Shown here: in pieces, positions 54,906 through 63,480 of the stretch
Numbering within the stretch: position 1 is the stretch's first letter
Layout: each line of letters opens with the position of its first letter
NCBI GenBank assembly: GCA_964276025.1
Contig: CAXYDD010000002.1
Coordinates: forward strand, 372,001-436,000
Direction of reading: 5' to 3'
Source: Porticoccus sp964276025
GTDB taxonomy: Bacteria; Pseudomonadota; Gammaproteobacteria; Pseudomonadales; Porticoccaceae
DNA length: 64,000 nt
The notes under the pieces: model-generated
What the model saw: the letters and a program-made list of their open reading frames with translations, nothing else
The model's database searches: none
What the model was told of the DNA's origin: nothing
Translations under genes and position numbers: made by a program

Positions 54906-55496
54906 CTAATCTCGAAAAAAACCAACCATGGCAAGTGACCATTGATCCTCCCAGTTTTTGGTCGGAGGATATTCAAAATTACTGCGGACAAACTGAACCA
55001 TACGACCTTCCCCCAAAGCTAATAACATATTTGCTGATACAGACACTGTATAGGTCGTGCGAACACCATGATTGACTTCAGCCTCCCGTAAAATTTGTTT
55101 TAGTTGAGTTTCTATTCGATCAAATAGCTGTTTAATGCGCCCATGAAGCTTTGTGGTTTCTCCAGTTAAGGCATCTCCTGTTAATATTCTAGTTATACCA
55201 GGATTACGCTCAGAAAAAGTTAATATGAGCGTGAGTATTCTGTAGCAGCGTTCTGCCACATCTGTTTCTTCTTTTAAAATAACGACTATACGACTAAATA
55301 TAGTATTCTCTATAAAATCAATCAAACCTTCATACATTTTTGTTTTACTGGGAAAATGTCGATATAGGGCTGCTTCTGAAACACCTATCTGTTTTGCTAG
55401 TTTAGCAGTTGTGATTTTTCCACCGGGAGTTTTTTCCAGCATCAAGGCTAAAGATTGTAATATCTGTTGTTTCCTAGAATTTTTTTTAATAGCCAT
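54906..55496 (-). CDS. slmA: Nucleoid occlusion factor SlmA
   Basis: TetR-family protein that blocks FtsZ over the chromosome. The N-terminal HTH reads KKNSRKQQILQSLALMLE, GGKITTAKLAKQIGVSEAALYRHFPSKTKM, the conserved SlmA DNA-binding domain. 196 residues. It follows argB closely on the same strand, the usual location near argB, coaBC and dut. No dut is present here. Confidence 0.94.
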   Translation of the reverse strand: MAIKKNSRKQQILQSLALMLEKTPGGKITTAKLAKQIGVSEAALYRHFPSKTKMYEGLIDFIENTIFSRIVVILKEETDVAERCYRILTLILTFSERNPGITRILTGDALTGETTKLHGRIKQLFDRIETQLKQILREAEVNHGVRTTYTVSVSANMLLALGEGRMVQFVRSNFEYPPTKNWEDQWSLAMVGFFRD

Positions 55497-55510
55497 TCGC
55501 AGACTAATTC

Positions 55511-56428
55511 CTATCCTTTTTTGCTAGTAATTTTTGTCCCAACACCCTGGTCGGTAAAAATCTCCAATAGAGCAGCATGATTAACACGACCGTCTATAAT
55601 ATGAGCACTTTTCGTTCCAAATTTAACAGCGCTTAAGGCACACTTAATCTTGGGAAGCATGCCCCCAAAAACGGTACCATCTGCAATTAATCTATCCACT
55701 TGTAGTGTTGATAAGCCTGTTAGAACTTCACCACTTTTATCTTGTAAACCAGACACATTTGTAAGAAGCATCAATTTTTCAGCTTTAAGTACTTCAGCAA
55801 TTTTTCCAGCAACTAAATCTGCATTTATGTTATATGATCTTCCTTGATCATCTATTCCAATCGGTGCTATTACTGGTATAAAATCACTTGAAGTCAACAT
55901 ATCTATAACATCTGTATTAATAGATACAACTTCTCCAACCTGTCCAATATCAATAATCTCTGGTACTTGCAACTCAGGAGATTTCTTCTTTGATGCATTT
56001 CTAGGTAGTTTTAATTTCTGGGCTTTGATTAGCTGCCCATCTTTTCCTGTAACTCCAACAGCTTTTCCACCAGCTTGATTTATAAGGTGAACAATTTCTT
56101 TATTAACCGCCCCCCCTAAAACCATTTCAACTACGTCCATAGTCTTGCTATCAGTTACTCTCATACCATCTACGAAGTGAGATTTAATACCTAGTTCCGT
56201 TAATAAATTTCCAATCTGGGGTCCGCCGCCATGAACTATTACTGGATTGATACCTACTAGTTTCATCATTACTACATCCCTAGCAAAACCAGCTTTAAGC
56301 TTCTCATCGACCATTGCATTACCACCAAATTTGATGACAATGGTTTTTCCGGTAAATTGCTGAATATAAGGCAATGCTTCTGAAAGAACCCTTGTTATAT
56401 TCTTAGCCGCTTCAATAGATAATGACAT
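55511..56428 (-). CDS. argB: Acetylglutamate kinase
   Basis: Second step of arginine synthesis. FTGKTIVIKFGGNAM, VIVHGGGPQIGNLL, the MVLGGAVNKEIV segment, and NINADLVAGKIAEVL with FGGMLPKIKCAL are typical. 305 residues, the arginine-sensitive-length form with an extended N terminus. It lies between coaBC and slmA. Confidence 0.96.
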   Translation of the reverse strand: MSLSIEAAKNITRVLSEALPYIQQFTGKTIVIKFGGNAMVDEKLKAGFARDVVMMKLVGINPVIVHGGGPQIGNLLTELGIKSHFVDGMRVTDSKTMDVVEMVLGGAVNKEIVHLINQAGGKAVGVTGKDGQLIKAQKLKLPRNASKKKSPELQVPEIIDIGQVGEVVSINTDVIDMLTSSDFIPVIAPIGIDDQGRSYNINADLVAGKIAEVLKAEKLMLLTNVSGLQDKSGEVLTGLSTLQVDRLIADGTVFGGMLPKIKCALSAVKFGTKSAHIIDGRVNHAALLEIFTDQGVGTKITSKKG

Positions 56429-56485
56429 TTTTGATCCTAATTACATGTGTAATATTTAAATTTATATCTCATTCCTCTTAGAACA

Positions 56486-57709
56486 TTATAACTCTTTATT
56501 TTTAATTTTGATCTTTTGTGAAATTTTTGAAATTAGCTGTCTCGACAACTCAGCTTTTCTCGTTTTTGGGAACATTTCTGAGCTGTTCTTATCAATTACT
56601 AGAACAGAATTATAATCACTATCAAAACCAATTGATTGACTAGATACATCATTAGCTATTATCAAATCTAATTTTTTTCTTTGTAATTTTTCAAGTGCAA
56701 TTTTTTCTAAACATTCATTATTTTCTTGAGTTTCTGCTGCAAAGCCAACTGTATACGGTTTATTGGAAAGCGCGCTAACATCACTGGCTATATCAGGGTT
56801 TTTGACAAGACTTATATCCATTAAATCATTATCTTTTTTTATTTTTTTAGTAAATTTTTGTTTTGGCCGATAATCAGCTACAGCAGCACACGCAATAAAA
56901 AGCTGACAATTTGCAGCTTCTCTTATCGAGATCGCATGCATTTCTTCTGCGCTGTTAACATAAATAGTTTTAGCTCTATCTGGTGGGTTTAAGTTCACAG
57001 GACCACTTATAAGTATTGTTTCTGCACCAGCCTCTAGGGCTGCATCTACAAGAGCATATCCCATTTTCCCAGAACTTTTATTGCTTATGTAACGAACTGG
57101 ATCAATGTCTTCTCTAGTTGGACCTGCAGTTATTACAACTTTTAATCCAGCAAGGGATCCTGTTTCAAATAACATAGAAGTGAGATTCGCAATATCTTGC
57201 GGCTCAATCATCCTTCCTGGACCTACATCACCACATGCTTGTGATCCCTCATCTGGCCCAAATATTTTGATTCCATGGTTTTCTAATTGTGTAAGATTAT
57301 TTTGTGTGCTTTTATTTTTCCACATTGCCTGGTTCATAGATGGAGCGATAGCTATTACAGAACAACTAGCTAAACATACTGTTGATAAAAGATCATCAGC
57401 TTTACCAGCTACCATTTTGGCTATGAAGTTTGCAGATGCAGGTGTTATAAGTATTACGTCAGCCCATCTTGCGAGTTCGATGTGACCCATAGCTGCCTCA
57501 GCTTCTGTGTCTAACAACTTAGTATGGACAGGGTTTCCCGAAAGGGCCTGCAGAGTAAGGGGAGTAATAAAATCATGGGCTGATTTAGTCATCACAACTT
57601 TGACTGAAGCGCCTAAATCTATCAGCCGCCTAATAACTTCAGCGCTTTTATATGCTGCTATACCGCCTGTAACACCCAGTAAAATACGCTTATTAACTAA
57701 GGAGTACAT
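56486..57709 (-). CDS. coaBC: Phosphopantothenoylcysteine decarboxylase / synthetase
   Basis: Bifunctional coenzyme A enzyme. The N-terminal flavodoxin-like CoaC half has RILLGVTGGIAAYKSAEVIRRL, the catalytic His in SGNPVHTKL and the APSMNQAMW loop. The C-terminal CoaB half has VVITAGPTREDIDPVRYISNKSSGKMGYAL. 407 residues. radC, usually between coaBC and rpmB, is absent here. Confidence 0.96.
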   Translation of the reverse strand: MYSLVNKRILLGVTGGIAAYKSAEVIRRLIDLGASVKVVMTKSAHDFITPLTLQALSGNPVHTKLLDTEAEAAMGHIELARWADVILITPASANFIAKMVAGKADDLLSTVCLASCSVIAIAPSMNQAMWKNKSTQNNLTQLENHGIKIFGPDEGSQACGDVGPGRMIEPQDIANLTSMLFETGSLAGLKVVITAGPTREDIDPVRYISNKSSGKMGYALVDAALEAGAETILISGPVNLNPPDRAKTIYVNSAEEMHAISIREAANCQLFIACAAVADYRPKQKFTKKIKKDNDLMDISLVKNPDIASDVSALSNKPYTVGFAAETQENNECLEKIALEKLQRKKLDLIIANDVSSQSIGFDSDYNSVLVIDKNSSEMFPKTRKAELSRQLISKISQKIKIKNKEL

Positions 57710-57844
57710 TCATATTGTCCTAAAAAATGTTATTTAAGTATTACAAGATAACATTGGGAGGTTAATTTTCGTAGTCAGCTATTATTATATCACCACAAAA
57801 TAAACATTTAATTTTAAAATACAAACAAACCAAGAGAATTTTTG

Positions 57845-57873
57845 TTGCTTCAACAAGAGGGTTCTGGTATAAA
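57845..57873 (+). promoter_or_regulatory. Extended -10 promoter of rpmB-rpmG
   Basis: TTGCTT (57845-57850), a 17-bp spacer and TATAAA (57868-57873) preceded by TGG, an extended -10 element. It would start transcription near 57880, leaving a leader of about 130 bases before rpmB. It lies in the 301-base gap after coaBC (57710-58010). Confidence 0.6.
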
Positions 57874-57970
57874 TCCTGCCTTAAAATCATTTTGAGTAAT
57901 AGCTTACATAGCTACCCTTAATTTCTTGAAATTAACAATTTTATTATTTTTTTCAAAACTTAATAAAATA

Positions 57971-57988
57971 GTCGTCAAACATGACGGC
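57971..57988 (+). promoter_or_regulatory. Hairpin in the rpmB leader
   Basis: GTCGTCA/TGACGGC with an AACA loop forms a 7-bp stem (one G-U pair) ending 22 bases before the rpmB ATG. Such a stem could regulate translation of the ribosomal-protein operon. No known leader family is recognised. Confidence 0.3.
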
Positions 57989-58010
57989 GTGAGCATTAGA
58001 GGCAACAAAG

Positions 58011-58247
58011 ATGTCTAAAGTATGTCAAGTGACGGGCAAACGACCAATGTCGGGAAATAACGTTTCGCACGCAAAAAACAGAACTCGACGTCGATTTGAG
58101 CCAAATTTGCATTCACATCGGTTTTGGATCGAAGATGAGAAGCGCTTTGTTAAACTGCGTCTTTCTGCAAAGGGCATACGTATAGTCGACAAATTAGGTA
58201 TCAATAAAGTACTCTCAGATATTCGTAAGCGTGGCGAGAAGGTTTAA
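58011..58247 (+). CDS. rpmB: 50S ribosomal protein L28
   Basis: Large-subunit protein. The N terminus MSKVCQVTGKRPMSGNNVSHAKNRTRRRFEPNL, given in part, is diagnostic; 78 residues with a C-terminal DIRKRGEKV. It pairs with rpmG 11 bases downstream. Confidence 0.98.
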   Translation: MSKVCQVTGKRPMSGNNVSHAKNRTRRRFEPNLHSHRFWIEDEKRFVKLRLSAKGIRIVDKLGINKVLSDIRKRGEKV

Positions 58248-58258
58248 GGAGAAATAAT

Positions 58259-58423
58259 ATGGCTAAAGGACGAGATAAGGTTAAGTTAGTTTCTAGTGCT
58301 GGTACAGGCCACTATTATACTACTGATAAAAATAAACGCACTCAACCTGATAAATTAGAATTCAGCAAATATGACCCGGTGGTTAGGAAACATGTTGCAT
58401 ATAAAGAATCAAAAATTAAGTAA
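58259..58423 (+). CDS. rpmG: 50S ribosomal protein L33
   Basis: 54-residue protein beginning MAKGRDKVKLVSSAGTGHYY and ending HVAYKESKIK. It lacks the zinc cysteines, so it is the zinc-independent L33 form. AAGGAG lies upstream. It is the second gene of the rpmB-rpmG unit and ends 34 bases before a terminator. Confidence 0.97.
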   Translation: MAKGRDKVKLVSSAGTGHYYTTDKNKRTQPDKLEFSKYDPVVRKHVAYKESKIK

Positions 58424-58457
58424 ACAATTAATTTTAAAGTCGAATTTTTTTAATTCT

Positions 58458-58481
58458 AAAACCCCGAGAAATCGGGGTTTT
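58458..58481 (+). terminator. Rho-independent terminator of rpmB-rpmG
   Basis: A perfect 10-bp stem AAAACCCCGA/TCGGGGTTTT closed by a GAAA tetraloop, with the T run forming the 3' side of the stem. It lies 34 bases after rpmG. Confidence 0.88.
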
Positions 58482-58527
58482 GTCATTCTAGATAACAAAT
58501 TCTAGTAGATTCTATTAAGAGGTGCAT

Positions 58528-59343
58528 ATGCCTGAATTACCAGAGGTGGTTGTAACTTTGCGGGGAGTTCTACCCCATATATTAGGAAAAAAAATATCGC
58601 ATGTAACTATTAGAAATGGGAATTTGCGCTGGCCGATCCCTAAAGACTTACCTGCAATATTAAACGATCGAAAGCTTGAAAGTGGGAGACAGCGTTCTAA
58701 GTATATGTTGTTTCGATTCCCTCATGGGCATCTGATGGTTCATTTGGGAATGTCCGGTAATCTTAAAGTATTGCCAGATAGTACTCTTCCTGAAAAACAT
58801 GACCATGTGGATATTTTTTTTGATAATGGAGTTTTGCTACGCTATTCAGATCCGAGAAGATTCGGATCTATTTTATGGGTCGAAGGAAACCCTGAGGAAC
58901 ACAAGCTATTGAGTAATTTGGGCCCCGAGCCATTTTCAGCAGAGTTTGACGCCAGTCGATTGCATTTTTTGTCTCGTGGCAGAGTTATATCGATAAAACA
59001 GTTCTTGATGGATAATAAAAATGTAGTAGGTGTAGGTAATATTTATGCAAATGAATCTTTATTTTTAAGTGGCATAAATCCGAAAAAGGCTGCAGGCAGA
59101 GTTTCGTTTCGTGCATATGAAGCTTTAGCATCGAACGTTATTGAGGTACTTTCAAGTGCAATTGAGCAAGGTGGTACTACGTTACAAGATTTTTCTGGCA
59201 ATGATGGAAAGTCTGGTTATTTCAAGCAGGAGCTTTATGTATACGGTCGTGGAGGAAAACCTTGTCTTAAATGTGCAAATTTACTTAAAGAAATAAGGCT
59301 AGGGCAGCGTTCGACAGTATATTGTTCAAAATGTCAAAAATAA
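58528..59343 (+). CDS. mutM: Formamidopyrimidine-DNA glycosylase (Fpg)
   Basis: Base-excision enzyme for 8-oxoguanine. The start at 58528 gives MPELPEV; the N-terminal Pro is the catalytic nucleophile, so the upstream GTG at 58522 cannot be right. It has Lys in SGRQRSKYM-type loop, the H2TH region KQFLMDNKNVVGVGNIYANE and the C-terminal zinc finger CLKCANLL...YCSKC. About 271 residues. Confidence 0.97.
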   Translation: MPELPEVVVTLRGVLPHILGKKISHVTIRNGNLRWPIPKDLPAILNDRKLESGRQRSKYMLFRFPHGHLMVHLGMSGNLKVLPDSTLPEKHDHVDIFFDNGVLLRYSDPRRFGSILWVEGNPEEHKLLSNLGPEPFSAEFDASRLHFLSRGRVISIKQFLMDNKNVVGVGNIYANESLFLSGINPKKAAGRVSFRAYEALASNVIEVLSSAIEQGGTTLQDFSGNDGKSGYFKQELYVYGRGGKPCLKCANLLKEIRLGQRSTVYCSKCQK

Positions 59344-59364
59344 CTCATTTTCAGTTATAATTTT

Positions 59365-59847
59365 TCAGTGGTTATTAAATTTCAATGCTAGGGAATCCCT
59401 AACGCATGACGGCACAAAGCCACTAATATCACCACCTAGCGACCCAATCTCTTTGACTAATGATGATGAGATATAAGATAGTTTTTCTGAAGGCGTAAGA
59501 AATATACTTTCTATTTTCGGTGAAAGAGCACGATTCATATTGGCTAATTGAAATTCATATTCAAAATCTGATACTGCACGAAGGCCACGAAGGATTGCAT
59601 CAGCATTTTGGTCTTTAACAAAGTTTACTAAGAGATAGTCAAAACCAATAACTTCTACATTACTAAAATCTATCAGAGCTTCACGAGCTAACTTGATTCT
59701 CTCGCTCATATCAAAAAGGGGCTCTTTTCTTTTGCTGCTGGCGATCGCAACTATTACGTGATCGAATAGACTGCTCGCTCTCTCTACAAGATCAATATGA
59801 CCATTGGTTATAGGATCGAATGTTCCTGGGTATACTATTGTTTTCAA
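59365..59847 (-). CDS. coaD: Pantetheine-phosphate adenylyltransferase
   Basis: Fourth step of CoA synthesis. YPGTFDPITNGHIDLVERA holds the nucleotidyltransferase TxGH, and ILRGLRAVSDFEYEFQLANMNR and SEKLSYISSSLVKEIGSLGGD complete the family. 160 residues. It lies after mutM, tail to tail. Confidence 0.97.
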   Translation of the reverse strand: MKTIVYPGTFDPITNGHIDLVERASSLFDHVIVAIASSKRKEPLFDMSERIKLAREALIDFSNVEVIGFDYLLVNFVKDQNADAILRGLRAVSDFEYEFQLANMNRALSPKIESIFLTPSEKLSYISSSLVKEIGSLGGDISGFVPSCVRDSLALKFNNH

Positions 59848-59898
59848 TTTTTCAAATTCTCTATTATTTTCTTATGGTTTATTAACTAACATCAGGGC

Positions 59899-60495
59899 TC
59901 AATTCCGAAGATATAGTTTATAAGCAACTTGTCCTGTTATTTTGTCCTTGAGTAGTGTCCAATTTTCTGGGATGCACAATACTTCCTTTTTCTTGGTTGT
60001 TTCGATATAAATATAGCAAGGACTGGATAGTAATTTATTTTTTTCTAGTATTTCGCAACATACCGGAACTAAATCAGACATAAAAGGAGGATCCAAAAAA
60101 ACTAGATCAAAAGTTACCCCTTTATATTCCTCATTAATCCATTTTATAGCATCAGCCTCGATAATAGTTATATTTTTTATGTTCAATCGCGCGCAGCTAT
60201 TTTTTATAGCCAAGAATGCAGAATGATCTTTCTCTATCATTATCACACTTCTTGCCCCACGTGACATAGACTCAATTCCTAGCGATCCTGATCCAGAAAA
60301 CAGATCCAAACAGTTTGAGTTCCGCACATACTGACTAATCCAGTTAAAAAGAGTCTCTCTAATTCGATTTCCAGTTGGCCTTAAACTTTGGGTATTTGAA
60401 AAAATTATTTTCTGTCCCCGAAGGCTACCTCCGTTAATACGAACTTGATTGTTTGATTTATTTTGTGAAAATGTGGGGTTATTTGAGTTTTTCAA
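59899..60495 (-). CDS. rsmD: 16S rRNA (guanine-966-N2)-methyltransferase RsmD
   Basis: Methylates G966 of 16S rRNA. INGGSLRGQKIIF, RPTGNRIRETLFNWI, CLDLFSGSGSLGIES (SAM) and the catalytic LVFLDPPFMSDL are present. 198 residues. It is divergent from ftsY, with starts 59 bases apart, the classic rsmD/ftsYEX arrangement. Confidence 0.95.
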   Translation of the reverse strand: MKNSNNPTFSQNKSNNQVRINGGSLRGQKIIFSNTQSLRPTGNRIRETLFNWISQYVRNSNCLDLFSGSGSLGIESMSRGARSVIMIEKDHSAFLAIKNSCARLNIKNITIIEADAIKWINEEYKGVTFDLVFLDPPFMSDLVPVCCEILEKNKLLSSPCYIYIETTKKKEVLCIPENWTLLKDKITGQVAYKLYLRN

Positions 60496-60554
60496 AGCGT
60501 TTTTCTCGTTTTAAAGTGATAGCATACATTGTTACTTTTCGCAGAGGGAGAATA

Positions 60555-61700
60555 ATGTCTGAATCAGGAACAAAAAAAAATTCTTCGAGTGAAAGAGATG
60601 TTGCGACAGAGCCTGCTAAAAAAAAGACTTTCTTGCAGTTTTTTTCACGGACAAAAACACCGGAGTCAAACCCAAAAAAATCATCAGAAGATATTTGTGA
60701 CGCAAATAAAAATGATGATCTAGTTATGAAGCCTTTGTCTGATGACTCACAGCAGAACCATGATTTGAATATGCAAAAAATTGATATTCGGAACAAATTT
60801 TTTAATGCATTGACAAAAACGGGCCTTAAAATTAATGATTATTTTCTAACCGATCAAAAAATTGATGACGAACTTCTCGAAAAACTAGAAGATAGATTAA
60901 TCCTTGCAGATGTTGGTATAGAAACGACCGAAGAAATAATAAATGAACTATCAGACTGCTTCAAAAATACAAAGTTAGTAGATAAGAATACGCTGTTTAA
61001 AACCTTGCAAAGTATCTTGATACAAAAACTTTCTGGCGCACAAAAAGAGCTAGAGATAGATAGTAAAAAATCACCATTCGTAATACTCGTAGTTGGTATT
61101 AATGGTGTCGGTAAAACAACAACTATCGGGAAAATTGCTAAATACTATAGTCAGCAAGGTAAATCGATAATTCTGGCAGCTGGCGACACATATAGAGCAG
61201 CAGCTGTTGAGCAACTCCAAGATTGGGGAAAAATTAATGATGTACCGGTAGTATCTCAAGGAAAGGGGTCCGATAGTGCGTCGGTAATTTTTGACGCTAT
61301 AGAATCTGCTAAATCAAAAAATATCGATATATTGCTAGCTGATACAGCGGGCAGGCTCCACACAAAAAATCATCTAATGGAAGAGTTAAAAAAAATAAAA
61401 CGTGTTGCCAGTAAAATTGATTATTTGGCTCCCCACGAAGTTTTATTGGTTATAGATGCAGGCACCGGTCAAAATGCCATCAATCAAATGAAAGAATTTA
61501 ACAACTCTGTTTCTGTGACTGGTTTAGTGTTGACTAAGCTTGATGGAACAGCAAAAGGAGGGATTATCTTTTCATTAGTTAAGAAATTTAATGTACCGAT
61601 CAGATTTGTGGGACTAGGGGAAAATCTTGATGATTTACAGCCGTTTGACGCGGAACTTTATGTGCAGGCACTTCTCGATAGCAGTAACCGGAATTGTTGA
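60555..61700 (+). CDS. ftsY: Signal recognition particle receptor FtsY
   Basis: GTPase receptor that docks SRP-ribosome complexes at the membrane. It has a charged acidic/basic N-terminal A domain (about 1-85) and the NG domain: GINGVGKTTTIGKIA (G1), AAGDTYRAAAVEQL, LLADTAGRLHTKNHLM (G3), LTKLDGTAKGG (G4) and GLGENLDDLQPF. About 381 residues. ATG at 60555 has GAGGGAG upstream. It forms one operon with ftsE and ftsX. Confidence 0.96.
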   Translation: MSESGTKKNSSSERDVATEPAKKKTFLQFFSRTKTPESNPKKSSEDICDANKNDDLVMKPLSDDSQQNHDLNMQKIDIRNKFFNALTKTGLKINDYFLTDQKIDDELLEKLEDRLILADVGIETTEEIINELSDCFKNTKLVDKNTLFKTLQSILIQKLSGAQKELEIDSKKSPFVILVVGINGVGKTTTIGKIAKYYSQQGKSIILAAGDTYRAAAVEQLQDWGKINDVPVVSQGKGSDSASVIFDAIESAKSKNIDILLADTAGRLHTKNHLMEELKKIKRVASKIDYLAPHEVLLVIDAGTGQNAINQMKEFNNSVSVTGLVLTKLDGTAKGGIIFSLVKKFNVPIRFVGLGENLDDLQPFDAELYVQALLDSSNRNC

Positions 61701-61703
61701 TAT

Positions 61704-62372
61704 ATGATTCTTTTCGATAGAGTCAATAAGCGCTATCCATCTGGCCACCAGGCTCTAACAAGCTTGAGTTTTGAATTAGGAGCTGGAGAAATGGCCTTTC
61801 TAACCGGACATTCTGGAGCTGGAAAAAGTACACTTCTGAAGCTTATTATGCTTATGGAGAGATCAACTAGTGGGCAACTACTAATCGATGGGAAAAATCT
61901 TAGCCGAATAGATCGTAAACAAATTCCATATTATCGCCGTAACATAGGTGTTGTATTTCAGGACCACCAGCTGCTCTTCGACAGAAATATATTTGATAAT
62001 GTTGCATTGCCTCTTTTCGTATCTGGCCTGCGGCCTCGCGATGTTGGAAGAAGGGTCAGAGCTGCGCTTGATAAAGTAGGTTTATCTGGTAAAGAAAAAA
62101 TGAATCCAATTATGCTTTCAGGTGGCGAACAGCAACGGCTTGGAATAGCAAGAGCTGTTGTACATAAGCCAAAAATCTTACTAGCCGATGAGCCTACTGG
62201 GAACCTTGATCCGCAGCTATCTGAAGAAATCATGAGTGTTCTTAATAAATTTTGCGAAGCTGGATCAACAGTTTTAGTTGCTTCACATGATTTAGAGCTT
62301 GTATCTTCGATAGCGCAACGTTTGTTGAGATTAGAAAAAGGTTTTTTAGTAGAGGATAAAAAGACCTTATGA
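61704..62372 (+). CDS. ftsE: Cell division ATP-binding protein FtsE
   Basis: ATPase of the FtsEX divisome complex. Walker A GHSGAGKSTLLKL, Q-loop VVFQDHQLL, signature LSGGEQQRLGIARAV and Walker B ILLADEPTGNLD, with H-loop ASHDLELV. 222 residues. Spacing to ftsY is three bases; the stop overlaps ftsX by four (ATGA). Confidence 0.97.
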   Translation: MILFDRVNKRYPSGHQALTSLSFELGAGEMAFLTGHSGAGKSTLLKLIMLMERSTSGQLLIDGKNLSRIDRKQIPYYRRNIGVVFQDHQLLFDRNIFDNVALPLFVSGLRPRDVGRRVRAALDKVGLSGKEKMNPIMLSGGEQQRLGIARAVVHKPKILLADEPTGNLDPQLSEEIMSVLNKFCEAGSTVLVASHDLELVSSIAQRLLRLEKGFLVEDKKTL

Positions 62373-63379
62373 TCCAGAACCGTAGAAGGAAAAATGAAAG
62401 TAAAAGCTCCTTAAGTTTGCTATCTAGCGATGATGTTAATAAAAAAACACTCATTAATAGGATTCAAAGTTATTTCTATAGCCATCATTTAGCTTTTAGT
62501 AGTGCAACAAGCAGGATTAGTTCCCTACCTTTTCAATCTTTGAGTATATCTCTGGTAGTAGCCATAGCTTTGAGTTTACCCGCAGGTTTTTATGTTGCGG
62601 TAACTAATCTTCAAAAAATAGTAAATGTAACTGATAGCTCAAATACGATTACAGTATTTTTGAAAACCACAGCTACCCAGCCTCAAATCGAGTTATTAAA
62701 AGAAAAAGTAAGCTTAGACGAGGGTATTGAGGTTATTAAATATATATCAAGTCAACAAGGCCTTGATGAATTCCGTGCCGAGTCTGGTTTCGGCGATGTA
62801 CTGAAGATGTTAGATGAAAATCCATTACCACCAGTTTTTCTTATCGAGCCAGATAGAGACATTCAAAATAATTCTGAACTTATAAAAAAACTAGTTACTA
62901 GATTAAAAAAAGAACATCTCATAGAAAATATTCAGATTGACATGATGTGGCTTAAGAGGTTGCAAGCAATATTATTAGTTAGCGAAAGATTGTCGTTCAT
63001 GCTTGGAGTGATTCTTGCTTTTGGGGTTTTATTAATTATCAGTAACGCAGTTGCACTCTCTCTTGATAGTAAAAGTGAAGAGGTTATTGTAATAAAGCTT
63101 GTAGGTGGAACCAACGCTTATGTTCGTAGACCATTTTTATATACAGGCCTTTGCTATGGGTCATTTGGTGGAATTTTGTCGTGGATTTTTATAGCTATTG
63201 CTGTTTACTGGTTATCGATCCCTATAGAAAAACTCTCCGCGCTATATCAAAGCTCAATAGAATTAGAGGGCTTGGGTTTTTTTGGATTGATCTCACTCAT
63301 ATCAATAGGAGTAAGCCTCGGCCTATTAGGAGCCTGGTTAGCAGTTACTAGACAGCTGTCAGCTATAGAACCTAAATAA
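62369..63379 (+). CDS. ftsX: Cell division protein FtsX
   Basis: Four-helix membrane partner of FtsE. It has a basic cytoplasmic N terminus (about 1-65), a first helix (about 66-88), a periplasmic loop, and three C-terminal helices (about 205-330) with DSKSEEVIVIKLVGGTNAYVRRPFLYTG between them. 336 residues. It follows ftsE with a four-base overlap. Confidence 0.94.
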   Translation: MIQNRRRKNESKSSLSLLSSDDVNKKTLINRIQSYFYSHHLAFSSATSRISSLPFQSLSISLVVAIALSLPAGFYVAVTNLQKIVNVTDSSNTITVFLKTTATQPQIELLKEKVSLDEGIEVIKYISSQQGLDEFRAESGFGDVLKMLDENPLPPVFLIEPDRDIQNNSELIKKLVTRLKKEHLIENIQIDMMWLKRLQAILLVSERLSFMLGVILAFGVLLIISNAVALSLDSKSEEVIVIKLVGGTNAYVRRPFLYTGLCYGSFGGILSWIFIAIAVYWLSIPIEKLSALYQSSIELEGLGFFGLISLISIGVSLGLLGAWLAVTRQLSAIEPK

Positions 63380-63385
63380 TTTTTA

Positions 63386-63415
63386 TTGATTTAAAACAGT
63401 TAGTTATGTTATATT
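63386..63415 (+). promoter_or_regulatory. Sigma-70-type promoter of rpoH
   Basis: TTGATT (63386-63391), an 18-bp spacer and TATATT (63410-63415) lie about 65 bases before the rpoH start, just after ftsX. Confidence 0.55.
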
Positions 63416-63480
63416 AATAAGTATACAGTAATTTAAATTAAAGCTTTTTAGATAGCTGACCCTATATTTTTGAGATTATT

